Shown in pieces: positions 1-5,989 of a stretch of DNA of 11,288 nucleotides; position 1 is the stretch's first letter, and every line of letters begins with the position of its first letter. A model generated the notes under the pieces. It saw only the letters and a list, made by a program, of their open reading frames with translations. It searched no databases and was not told where the DNA came from. The stretch spans positions 1-11,288 of the forward strand of contig JALRCL010000758.1 of NCBI GenBank assembly GCA_023268575.1, read 5' to 3'. The stretch is from Patulibacter sp. GTDB lineage: Bacteria > Actinomycetota > Thermoleophilia > Solirubrobacterales > Solirubrobacteraceae. Both the position numbers and the translations under genes were made by a program.

Positions 1-40
1 GCGGAACCCTACGCGGTCGTCCTCCGGCGAACGTCGCCTC

Positions 41-159
41 CGGGCGTCCTGCGTCGGGCGTCCTGGTGCCGTATCCGGGTCCGGGTCCGGGTCCGGGTCC
101 GGGTCGGGAGCAGGACGGGACGCGGGCCGTTCCCGGGCGTCCTGCCTCGGGCGTCCTGG
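41..159. repeat. Two copies of a 26-bp direct repeat built from CGGGCGTCCTG units
   Basis: The 11-mer CGGGCGTCCTG occurs at 41-51, 55-65, 134-144 and 148-158. The copies form two pairs, each with a 14-bp period. The resulting 26-bp blocks 41-66 and 134-159 differ at one base (53 versus 146). They flank the hexamer microsatellite at 74-108. I did not notice the 11-mer elsewhere in the window. The repeats could be a slippage product or a dispersed intergenic repeat; no function is assigned. Confidence 0.75.
74..108. repeat. (TCCGGG)n microsatellite
   Basis: Five perfect TCCGGG units run from 74 to 103, followed by a degenerate TCGGG at 104-108. The array is 3' of the FIST gene, outside any accepted coding region, so length changes would not shift a reading frame. 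It sits between the two 26-bp repeat blocks. Confidence 0.85.
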
Positions 160-193
160 GCGCGGGGTCCGAGGCCCCGTCGCGGGGCGGGCC

Positions 194-1354
194 TCAGGTC
201 AGGAAGATCGCCATCGTCGTCGTGAACCCGTGGAGGAACGGGCGACCACCGACGGGTCCGATCTCGCCGGCCGAGATCATCCCCGCGAGGGGCAGGGGCC
301 CCAGCTCGCGCTGGATCGCGTCGGCGTCGTGGTGGGCGTGGCCGAACATGTCCGCGCCGCGACCGTTGCAGGTGAAGGCGAGCGCCCCGGCGATCGCGGC
401 CGAGCCGGCCGCCGCACGGCGCAGCCGCAGGGCCTCGTCGAGGTCGCTGCTCGCGGACTCCGGATCGCGAACGTGGAGCTGGGCGATCTGGCCGACCTCG
501 ACCGGCGCCCCGATCGCGATCGCGCCGGCCTGCGGGTCCGCGCCCGCCAGGCCGCGGACGACGAAGTCGCCGGACCCGTACTCCGGCCGGCCGGGACCGA
601 CGACGAGGCCGAGGAGCAACCCGTGGCGGATCCGCGCCTGCTCCTCGGGTCCGAGGGCGTCGACGGTCTCGCGCAGCGCCTCGATCGCGGGACGGCCGGC
701 GAGCTCGTGGATGATCCCGCCCTCGCCCGCGGTGACCGCGAGCTCCGGGCCGATGGGCCGCGCGCCCTGCGAGACGAGGGGCAGCATCTCCAGGCCCGTG
801 AACCGGACGAGCAGTCCGGCCGCGTCGGTCGACGTCGTGCCGCGCAGCAGCGGCCGGCCGTCGGGCGGCACCGTGGAAGGCACGCCGCCCACCAGCGGCA
901 CGCCGGGCAAGTGCTCGTCGAAGGCGCGGAGCGTCCCCTCGAGCGGCAGATGGGAGGGGTCGGCCAGGAGCACCATCGCGGCGCCGGGGACCGGATCGGG
1001 CAGCCCGACGAGGGCCAGCCCCTCCTCGACGGGGCGCGTGCGCAGCTCGAAGACCTCGACGTTTCCGCCATGGCCGGCGGAGATCGTCCAGATCGCGATG
1101 CCGTCGACGCCCTCGTGCTCCTGCCCGCCCGCGACGAGGCCGCCCGACGTGCACCCCGCCAGCTCGCGAGGCAGGAGCTCCCGGGCCACCTGCTCGAGCA
1201 CCTCGTCCGGCGCCTCGAGGTACGTGCCCGACAGGAAGACGAGCGCGAGGTCGCACGGCGCGTCGCCGAGACCGGTGCGTGCCTGGCGCGCCGCGAGCGT
1301 CGTCCCGGCCGCGCGGTCGGGCGCCGCGGAGAAGCCGGTGGCGACGACGGGCAT
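194..1354 (-). CDS. FIST-domain sensory protein (FIST N + FIST C)
   Basis: A 386-aa soluble protein with no signal peptide or membrane segment. The N-terminal part (about 1-190) fits the FIST N domain, including a GCTSGG motif at 67-72. The C-terminal part carries the FIST C signature: a CNGRG stretch at 329-333, MFG at 336-338, and GEIGP followed by FLHGFT at 363-378. FIST domains are regarded as small-ligand sensors, and some members are fused to or encoded beside signalling proteins. Here the protein stands alone and no kinase or chemotaxis gene is visible, so its ligand and output are unknown. The ATG at 1354 is chosen over ATG 1366 because TATGGT ends exactly 7 nt before it and there is no Shine-Dalgarno sequence. 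The gene is divergent from miaA. Confidence 0.85.
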   Translation of the reverse strand: MPVVATGFSAAPDRAAGTTLAARQARTGLGDAPCDLALVFLSGTYLEAPDEVLEQVARELLPRELAGCTSGGLVAGGQEHEGVDGIAIWTISAGHGGNVEVFELRTRPVEEGLALVGLPDPVPGAAMVLLADPSHLPLEGTLRAFDEHLPGVPLVGGVPSTVPPDGRPLLRGTTSTDAAGLLVRFTGLEMLPLVSQGARPIGPELAVTAGEGGIIHELAGRPAIEALRETVDALGPEEQARIRHGLLLGLVVGPGRPEYGSGDFVVRGLAGADPQAGAIAIGAPVEVGQIAQLHVRDPESASSDLDEALRLRRAAAGSAAIAGALAFTCNGRGADMFGHAHHDADAIQRELGPLPLAGMISAGEIGPVGGRPFLHGFTTTMAIFLT

Positions 1355-1361
1355 TCGAGGC

Positions 1362-1367
1362 ACCATA
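1362..1367 (-). promoter_or_regulatory. Putative -10 element of the FIST gene (leaderless)
   Basis: The minus-strand hexamer TATGGT fits TANNNT and ends 7 nt before the ATG at 1354, so transcription would start at or next to the start codon. It shares four bases with the miaA -10 element on the other strand. No convincing -35 is seen. Confidence 0.6.
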
Positions 1368-1369
1368 CT
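1364..1369 (+). promoter_or_regulatory. Putative -10 element of miaA (leaderless)
   Basis: CATACT matches the -10 consensus except at the first base and ends 7 nt before the GTG at 1377. There is no Shine-Dalgarno sequence between it and the start codon. Any -35 would fall inside the FIST coding sequence near 1341-1346, where nothing matches well. Confidence 0.55.
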
Positions 1370-1376
1370 CGCGGCC

Positions 1377-2300
1377 GTGACTGCGCCAGCCGTGCTCGCG
1401 ATCTTCGGTCCGACCGCCGTCGGCAAGACGGCGATCGCCGTCGCCGTGGCCCGGGCGCTGCGGTCCGGCGGCCACGACCCGGTGGCGATCTCCGCCGACG
1501 CGATGCAGCTCTACCGCGGCATCGAGACCTTGACCGGCGCGCGCGACGCGCTCGAGCAGGACGAGCTCGAGCACCGCCTCGTCGCGATCCTGCCGCTCAC
1601 CGAGGAGACCTCCGCGGGCCGCTACGCCCAGCTCGCGCACGCCGAGATCGACGCCGCCCTGGCGGCCGGCCGCGTGCCGCTCGTCGTCGGGGGGACCGGG
1701 CTCTACCTCCGCGCGGCGCTGACGACGCTGGCGCTCCGGCCGCCCGCCCCGCCGGCGGTCCGCGCCGCGATCGAGGAGGAGCTCGACCGCGAGGGCCCCG
1801 AGCACCTGCACGCGCGGCTCGCCGCCGTGGCGCCGTGGGCGGCCGCGCGGGTCGCGCCGACCGACCGCTCGCGGCTCGTGCGCCTGCTCGAGCTGCACGA
1901 GATCGGCGCCCTGGCGCCACCCGAGGAGGGCGCGCCGAACCACCTGTGGACCGACGACGTCCGCCACCCGACCCGGCTCGTCGGGCTCGTGCGCGATCGC
2001 GACGTGCTCCGCACGCGGATCGATGCCCGGATCGACGCGATGCTCGCCGCCGGCGCGGCGGACGAGGTCCGGGCCGCCGCGGCCGCGGGCGCCTCGCCGA
2101 CCGCGCGCAAGGCGCACGGCTTCGAGCCGCTCCTGGCCGGGGACGAGGACCGCATGCGGCGCGACACGAAGCGCTACGTCAAGCGGCAGCTCACGTGGAT
2201 GCGGAAGCTCCCCGACGTCGAGCTCGTCGACCTCGACGCGACCTCCGACGTCGACGCCGTCGCCCGGGCGATCGCGGCGCCCTGGCTCGCCGGCTCCTGA
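1377..2300 (+). CDS. miaA: tRNA dimethylallyltransferase MiaA
   Basis: A 307-aa cytoplasmic enzyme of the usual family length. It transfers the dimethylallyl group from DMAPP to N6 of A37 in tRNAs reading UNN codons. The visible motifs are the P-loop GPTAVGKT (11-18), SADAMQLYRG (39-48), VGGTGLYLRA (103-112) and the C-terminal RDTKRYVKRQLTWMRK (262-277), which corresponds to the family's KRQxTW segment. The usual DIGTAKP segment after the SAD motif is altered to ETLTGARD (50-57), and the HHLID segment reads EHRLVAI (65-71), so this is a divergent member. The GTG start follows a -10-like hexamer by 7 nt and puts the P-loop at the normal distance from the N terminus. dapF follows after 143 bp, as in other actinobacteria. 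Confidence 0.93.
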   Translation: MTAPAVLAIFGPTAVGKTAIAVAVARALRSGGHDPVAISADAMQLYRGIETLTGARDALEQDELEHRLVAILPLTEETSAGRYAQLAHAEIDAALAAGRVPLVVGGTGLYLRAALTTLALRPPAPPAVRAAIEEELDREGPEHLHARLAAVAPWAAARVAPTDRSRLVRLLELHEIGALAPPEEGAPNHLWTDDVRHPTRLVGLVRDRDVLRTRIDARIDAMLAAGAADEVRAAAAAGASPTARKAHGFEPLLAGDEDRMRRDTKRYVKRQLTWMRKLPDVELVDLDATSDVDAVARAIAAPWLAGS

Positions 2301-2430
2301 GCGGCCGCGCCGGGGAACCGTCGCGCCGCCGGCCCGGACCCCAGCAGACGCGCCGGCCGCGCCCGAGGCGAGCCCAGCGACGCTTCCCGGTCGGGCCGCG
2401 GTCGGGCCCGAGTGGCGACGCTCCCGCAAC

Positions 2431-2436
2431 TACACT
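2431..2436 (+). promoter_or_regulatory. Putative -10 element of dapF (leaderless)
   Basis: TACACT fits TANNNT and ends exactly 7 nt before the dapF ATG at 2444. It suggests dapF has its own promoter rather than depending only on read-through from miaA. No Shine-Dalgarno sequence precedes the ATG and no clear -35 is seen. Confidence 0.65.
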
Positions 2437-2443
2437 GCCGCCG

Positions 2444-3331
2444 ATGCGGTTCGAGAAGTGGCAGGCGCTCGGCAACGACTACCTCATCGTCGAGCGCGAG
2501 CGGCTGCCGTTCCCGCTGACGGCCGCCCGGGCGCAACGCCTGTGCGACCCGCATCTGGGCCCCGGCGCCGACGGCGTACTGGAGCTCGCGCCGCCGACGA
2601 CGTCCGGCACGGTGGCCGCGCTGCGGATCCTCAATCCGGACGGGTCGGAGGCCGAGCTGTCGGGCAACGGCGCCCGCGAGGCGATCATGTACCTCGTCCG
2701 GCGCGGGTGGACCGACCAACGGCAGTTCTCGATCACGACCGTCGCCGGCGAGATCCGCCCGACGATCCTCTCGGAGACGACCTGCCGGGTCGACATGGGC
2801 CGGGCCTCGCTCGTCAGCGACGACCTGCCGGACGGCGCCCCGGACGGACGCGGGACGCTCACCGCCGACGTCGGCGGCGGCGCGCAGCGCGACTGGTCCT
2901 TCCAGCACGTGAAGATCGGCAACCCGCAGTGCTCGATCGCCGTCGGGTCGCTCGACGAGCTCGAGGCGCTCGACCTGCCGGCGATCGGCCCCGCGATCGA
3001 GCACCACGCGCGGTTCCCGAACCGCACGAACGTCTCGTGGTACGCCGAGCTGGAGCCCGGGCGGATCCGCGCGCGGATCTTCGAGCGCGGCGTGGGGGAG
3101 ACGATGTCGTCGGGGACCGGCGCGTCCGGCGCGGCGGTGGCCTACGCCCTCGCCGGAGGCGGCCGGGGCGCCGACGGCGAGGGCGAGCAGGTCACCGTCG
3201 TCCTCGACGGCGGCAAGCTCGTGGTCGACGTCGGCGAGGACCTCCACGTCGACCTGACCGGCTGGGCCGTCCCGGTCTACGTCGCCGAGGCGAGCGCCGA
3301 GCTGCTGGCGTCGCTCGCCGCGCTGGACTGA
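2444..3331 (+). CDS. dapF: Diaminopimelate epimerase family protein with Ser in place of both catalytic Cys
   Basis: A 295-aa protein of normal DapF length. DapF interconverts LL-DAP and meso-DAP with a two-base mechanism that uses two cysteines (73 and 217 in the Haemophilus enzyme). The fold markers are all present: GND at 10-12, NPDGSE at 64-69, GNGAR at 74-78, IGNPQC at 158-163, the FPNRTN segment at 191-196, and RIFERGVGET at 211-220. However, residue 73, in the position of the first catalytic Cys, is Ser (TCG, 2660-2662). Residue 223, matching the second, is also Ser (TCG, 3110-3112). The three cysteines present (34, 114, 163) are not at active-site positions. The neighbouring dapD, dapC and dapE genes support a DAP role. 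Whether it racemises with Ser, or has another function, is open. Confidence 0.9.
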   Translation: MRFEKWQALGNDYLIVERERLPFPLTAARAQRLCDPHLGPGADGVLELAPPTTSGTVAALRILNPDGSEAELSGNGAREAIMYLVRRGWTDQRQFSITTVAGEIRPTILSETTCRVDMGRASLVSDDLPDGAPDGRGTLTADVGGGAQRDWSFQHVKIGNPQCSIAVGSLDELEALDLPAIGPAIEHHARFPNRTNVSWYAELEPGRIRARIFERGVGETMSSGTGASGAAVAYALAGGGRGADGEGEQVTVVLDGGKLVVDVGEDLHVDLTGWAVPVYVAEASAELLASLAALD

Positions 3332-3390
3332 CGTTCGCGCGACCCCTCCGGCGGGCGCCGGGACGACGGGGGAGGGGGCATTCGCGCCCC

Positions 3391-3427
3391 GGGCGCGACA
3401 GGACCACGAGGCCGAGCGCTCGCGCCC
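3391..3427 (+). promoter_or_regulatory. Inverted repeat in the leader of the secreted-protein gene
   Basis: The arms GGGCGCGA (3391-3398) and TCGCGCCC (3420-3427) are perfectly complementary with a 21-nt spacer. A nested palindrome CGAGCGCTCG lies at 3413-3422 and overlaps the right arm, so the two hairpins would exclude each other. The structure sits about 50 nt before the secreted-protein start codon. The 3332-3470 gap contains no TA dinucleotide, so a TANNNT promoter is absent there. It could be a leader structure, a weak terminator after dapF, or GC noise. Confidence 0.3.
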
Positions 3428-3460
3428 GTCCTCGTTCCTGCGCTCACGCGCATCCCCCGG

Positions 3461-3466
3461 AAGGAG
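3461..3466 (+). promoter_or_regulatory. Strong Shine-Dalgarno site of the secreted-protein gene
   Basis: AAGGAG lies 8 nt before the ATG at 3475, continuing as a purine-rich GAGAGG. It is the only strong ribosome binding site in the window. It fixes the start codon, and it marks this gene as having an untranslated leader, unlike most of its neighbours. Confidence 0.85.
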
Positions 3467-3474
3467 AGAGGTCC

Positions 3475-4713
3475 ATGCGTATCCCCATCGCCCTGGTGGC
3501 CGGCGTCTGCACGTGCGTCGGCACCGGCGCGCTCGCCGCGTCCGCCGGCGCCGCACCGGTCCCGGCGGGACCGTTCACGTTCACCGCCGACGACGGCCAG
3601 CTGAAGGTCGGCGCCCTGCCGACGACGAGCGTCGTCAACCCCGACGCCCCCGCGAAGATCAGCGGGACCATCGAGACGGACGGCACGATCAACGTGCCGC
3701 GCGAGAGCATCGATCTGCCGAAGGCGAGCGTCAGCATCACGGACCCGCTCCCACTCTCGGTCGACGCCACGCTCACGCCGACCGGCGCGGCGACCGGGCG
3801 CGTGGATCGGTCCACGGGAGCCGTCGTGTCGCCGATCCAGGTGCCGCTCGACGTCTCGATCGACGTGCTTGGCACGACCTGCACGATCTCGGGCGTGACG
3901 ATCGCTCTCGGCACGGGCGCCGTCGACGTGCCGTCCAAAGGCAAGCCGTCGCCGCCGGAGACCGTGCCGCTCGCCGGCGCGCCCCTCGCCGACGACGGGA
4001 CGTTCGCCCTCGCCGGACTGTCGACGGAGCCGCTGGGCGGCGCGTCGGGGGGCTTCATCTGCGACATCCTGAACGACACGGCAGGCTTCCCGGCCACCGC
4101 CGGCGTGCGCCTCTCCGGCAAGCTCGAGACGGCCCCGGCGACGCCCGAGACCACGACGACGCCCGAGACCACGACGCCGACGACGACCACCACGGCGAAG
4201 CCGACGACCACGACCACGGCGAAGCCCACCACGACCACGCCGCAGGCCTCGTCGGGCGGCTCGTCGCTCCTGTCCTCGCTGCTGCCGCTCCTCGGGAAGC
4301 TCCTGACGCCGGCGCCGTCGTCGAGCGCGCCGTCCTCGCCGCCGGCGACCACGGTCGCGCCCGATCCGGTCCCGCGTCCGACCGTGCCGCAGACCCTCGG
4401 CGCGCCCGAGCTGGCGACCGCCATCGCCCGGGCCCCGGTGACCCGCCGCGGCCGCGTCGCGGTGCTCCGCGTCGTCCTGCGCAACGACGGATCGTCGCGT
4501 GCGCGCGGCGTCGTGCTGCGCGCGTCGCTCCCGCGCGGGATCGCCGGGCGGCGCTCCTACCGGGTCGGCACGATCGCTGCGGGCAGCCGCCGGGTCGTCC
4601 GGCTGCGGCTGCGCACGTCGCGACGGGCCGCCGCGCGCAGCCGGGTCGCCGTGACGGTGAACGGCTCGGGCATCGCACGGCGGACGCTCAGGACGACGCT
4701 CCGCCTCCGGTGA
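3475..4713 (+). CDS. Secreted two-domain protein with Thr/Pro-rich linker, function unknown
   Basis: A 412-aa exported protein that I do not recognise as a named family. Residues 1-27 look like a Sec signal peptide, with a hydrophobic core and an Ala-rich end near ASAGAAP. Residues 30-218 form a predicted beta-rich domain with many T/V/I/D alternations and two cysteines (136 and 196) that could form a disulfide. Residues 222-256 are a Thr/Pro linker with AKPTTTTT-type repeats. A short Ser/Leu-rich segment (259-278) and a Pro/Ser-rich spacer follow. Residues 315-412 are a very Arg-rich domain whose pattern (VLRVVLRNDGSS, then a GTIAAGS turn) resembles CARDB/DUF11-like Ig-fold modules. The basic C-terminus and Thr-rich stalk would suit attachment to anionic cell-wall polymers; that is inference. 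The start is fixed by AAGGAG 8 nt upstream. It may be co-transcribed with dapF, since no promoter is evident. Confidence 0.8.
   Translation: MRIPIALVAGVCTCVGTGALAASAGAAPVPAGPFTFTADDGQLKVGALPTTSVVNPDAPAKISGTIETDGTINVPRESIDLPKASVSITDPLPLSVDATLTPTGAATGRVDRSTGAVVSPIQVPLDVSIDVLGTTCTISGVTIALGTGAVDVPSKGKPSPPETVPLAGAPLADDGTFALAGLSTEPLGGASGGFICDILNDTAGFPATAGVRLSGKLETAPATPETTTTPETTTPTTTTTAKPTTTTTAKPTTTTPQASSGGSSLLSSLLPLLGKLLTPAPSSSAPSSPPATTVAPDPVPRPTVPQTLGAPELATAIARAPVTRRGRVAVLRVVLRNDGSSRARGVVLRASLPRGIAGRRSYRVGTIAAGSRRVVRLRLRTSRRAAARSRVAVTVNGSGIARRTLRTTLRLR
4147..4242 (+). repeat. Coding tandem repeat for the Thr/Pro linker
   Basis: Degenerate ACG/ACC-rich repeats encode ETTTTP-, ETTTPT- and AKPTTTTT-type units (residues 225-256 of the secreted protein). 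Such arrays are prone to length variation. They usually act as extended, often glycosylated, spacers in exported proteins. Confidence 0.75.
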
Positions 4714-4755
4714 CCGGCCGAGGCCGCCGCGTCGTGCACGGGCACGGCGCGGCGC

Positions 4756-4771
4756 GGGGCCCGCGGGCCCC
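4756..4771. terminator. Possible hairpin downstream of the secreted-protein gene
   Basis: A perfect 16-bp palindrome (GGGGCCCGCGGGCCCC) lies 43 nt after the stop at 4713. It could form a GC-only hairpin, but it has almost no loop and no U-tract. It may help end transcription before dapD, or it may simply reflect base composition. The rest of the 4714-4938 gap shows no gene. Confidence 0.25.
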
Positions 4772-4925
4772 GGGCCCACCAGCGGACCGGCCGGAGCAGC
4801 CGGGACCGTCGTCGGCGCGGTGGTGCCGGACGCCGAGCAGCGGCCACCGGCGCGCAGCCACCCCGCGTCCCCGGTCCGGCGCGGCGGGCTCGCCGGGCGC
4901 CGGACGTGCGCCGATCGGGCTGCAC

Positions 4926-4931
4926 TAGATT
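4926..4931 (+). promoter_or_regulatory. Putative -10 element of dapD (leaderless)
   Basis: TAGATT fits TANNNT and ends exactly 7 nt before the GTG at 4939. It is one of the most AT-rich hexamers in a very GC-rich gap. No Shine-Dalgarno sequence with normal spacing precedes the start. Confidence 0.65.
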
Positions 4932-4938
4932 GGCGGGC

Positions 4939-5952
4939 GTGAGCGCGACGCAGCAGCAGACCGGTGCCTGGGCGATCGGCCTGGCGACCATCGCCGAGGC
5001 CGACGGCCGGGTGCTGGACAGCTTCTTCCCCGCGCCCCGCCTCGGGCTCGACGCCGAGGCGATCGCCGCGACCGGGCATCCGGGCGGCAGCGGGACGCAC
5101 GAGGTCTCCTTCGCCCGGGCGACGGAGACGGCCGGCGGCGCCCTCGCGGCGTCGATCGGCCGCGACGCCGGCCGCGGCGTCCGGACGATCGCGATCGCGA
5201 CGGTCATCGAGGACCTCGCCAGCGCGCCGCGCGACGCCCACGACGTCTACCTCCGTCTGCACCTCCTCTCGCACCGCCTCGTGCGGCCCCACGGTCTCTC
5301 GCTCGACGGGCAGTTCGGCCTGCTGAGCAACGTCGTCTGGACGACCGCGGGTCCGTGCGCGGTCGAGGGCTTCGAGGACGTGCGCCTGCGACTGCGGGCC
5401 GAGGGCCGCACGGTGGCCGTGACCTCGATCGACAAGTTCCCGCGGATGACGGACTACGTCGTCCCGAGCGGCGTCCGGATCGGCGACGCCGACCGCGTGC
5501 GGCTCGGCGCGCACCTCGCCGAGGGCACGACGGTGATGCACGAGGGCTTCGTGAACTTCAACGCCGGGACGCTCGGCGCCTCGATGGTCGAGGGCCGGAT
5601 CTCCGCCGGCGTCGTGGTCGGCGACGGCTCGGACGTCGGCGGCGGCGCGTCGATCATGGGCACGCTGTCGGGTGGCGGCAGCGAGGTCATCTCGATCGGC
5701 GAGGGCTGCCTCCTCGGCGCGAACGCGGGAATCGGCATCTCGCTCGGGGACGGCTGCGTCGTCGAGGCGGGGCTCTACGTCACCGGCGGCACCATCGTCG
5801 CGCTGCCGGACGGCACGACGGTGAAGGGTCGCGAGCTCTCCGGCAAGGACGGGCTGCTGTTCCGGCGCGACAGCCAGAGCGGCGCCGTGGTCGCCCTGGA
5901 GCGCTCGGGGTCGTGGGGCAGCCTCAACGCGCAGCTGCACGCCAACGACTGA
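4939..5952 (+). CDS. dapD: Tetrahydrodipicolinate N-succinyltransferase DapD (actinobacterial type)
   Basis: A 337-aa cytoplasmic enzyme. It transfers succinyl from succinyl-CoA to tetrahydrodipicolinate, the first step of the succinylase branch. The sequence closely follows the mycobacterial DapD pattern: an N-terminal domain (GLATI...VLDSFFPAP, 14-33), the YLRLHLLSHRLV segment (104-115), then a left-handed beta-helix of hexapeptide repeats (about 175-285). MHEGFVNFNAGTLGAS (200-215) contains the expected catalytic Glu at 202, matching Glu199 of the M. tuberculosis enzyme. SDVGGGASIMGTLSGGG (231-247) and LLFRR (306-310) are also conserved. The family is trimeric. The GTG start is chosen from the -10 hexamer 7 nt upstream and from agreement with the family N terminus. 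It ends 37 bp from the convergent dapC stop. Confidence 0.97.
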   Translation: MSATQQQTGAWAIGLATIAEADGRVLDSFFPAPRLGLDAEAIAATGHPGGSGTHEVSFARATETAGGALAASIGRDAGRGVRTIAIATVIEDLASAPRDAHDVYLRLHLLSHRLVRPHGLSLDGQFGLLSNVVWTTAGPCAVEGFEDVRLRLRAEGRTVAVTSIDKFPRMTDYVVPSGVRIGDADRVRLGAHLAEGTTVMHEGFVNFNAGTLGASMVEGRISAGVVVGDGSDVGGGASIMGTLSGGGSEVISIGEGCLLGANAGIGISLGDGCVVEAGLYVTGGTIVALPDGTTVKGRELSGKDGLLFRRDSQSGAVVALERSGSWGSLNAQLHAND

Positions 5953-5963
5953 CCCGCAGCGAC

Positions 5964-5981
5964 CTCGCAGGCCGCGGCGAG
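5964..5981. terminator. Possible bidirectional hairpin between dapD and dapC
   Basis: CTCGC (5964-5968) pairs with GCGAG (5977-5981) across an 8-nt loop, and GCCGCGGC inside is itself a palindrome. It fills the 37-bp gap between two convergent genes, where a bidirectional terminator is expected. There is no U-tract and the stem is short, so support is weak. Confidence 0.3.
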
Positions 5982-5989
5982 CGCGTCCC

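Larger units (their letters stand above)
1..193. other. Gene-free flank with short GC-rich repeats
   Basis: No convincing coding sequence is seen here. The stretch lies downstream of the FIST gene stop codon. It is made of a hexanucleotide microsatellite and two copies of a 26-bp repeat, listed separately. The long open frames crossing it are GC-rich shadows that encode low-complexity Gly-Pro or Thr-Arg runs. The window edge prevents any statement about a gene further left. Confidence 0.6.

Noticed and set aside
1341..1346. -35 elements for the leaderless promoters
   Set aside because: At 16-18 bp upstream of the -10 hexamers I found no consistent TTGACA-like sequence in any gene, so none is annotated.
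1354..1426. Longer FIST starts at 1426 or 1366
   Set aside because: The added residues overlap miaA and have no family similarity. The TATGGT hexamer 7 nt before 1354 supports the shorter form.
9..2429. 806-aa minus-strand open frame antisense to miaA, and other very long frames such as 230-3331 on the plus strand
   Set aside because: They are Arg/Gly/Ala-rich frames without recognisable domains that lie over genes with clear motifs. This is a usual artefact of very high GC content.
2023..4713. Plus-strand frame of 896 aa ending at the secreted-protein stop
   Set aside because: Only the part from 3475 has a signal peptide and a ribosome binding site. The upstream part is an out-of-frame shadow of miaA and dapF.
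4714..4938. Possible small gene or RNA between the secreted protein and dapD
   Set aside because: No frame with a start signal and no convincing RNA structure was seen beyond the GC palindrome at 4756-4771.
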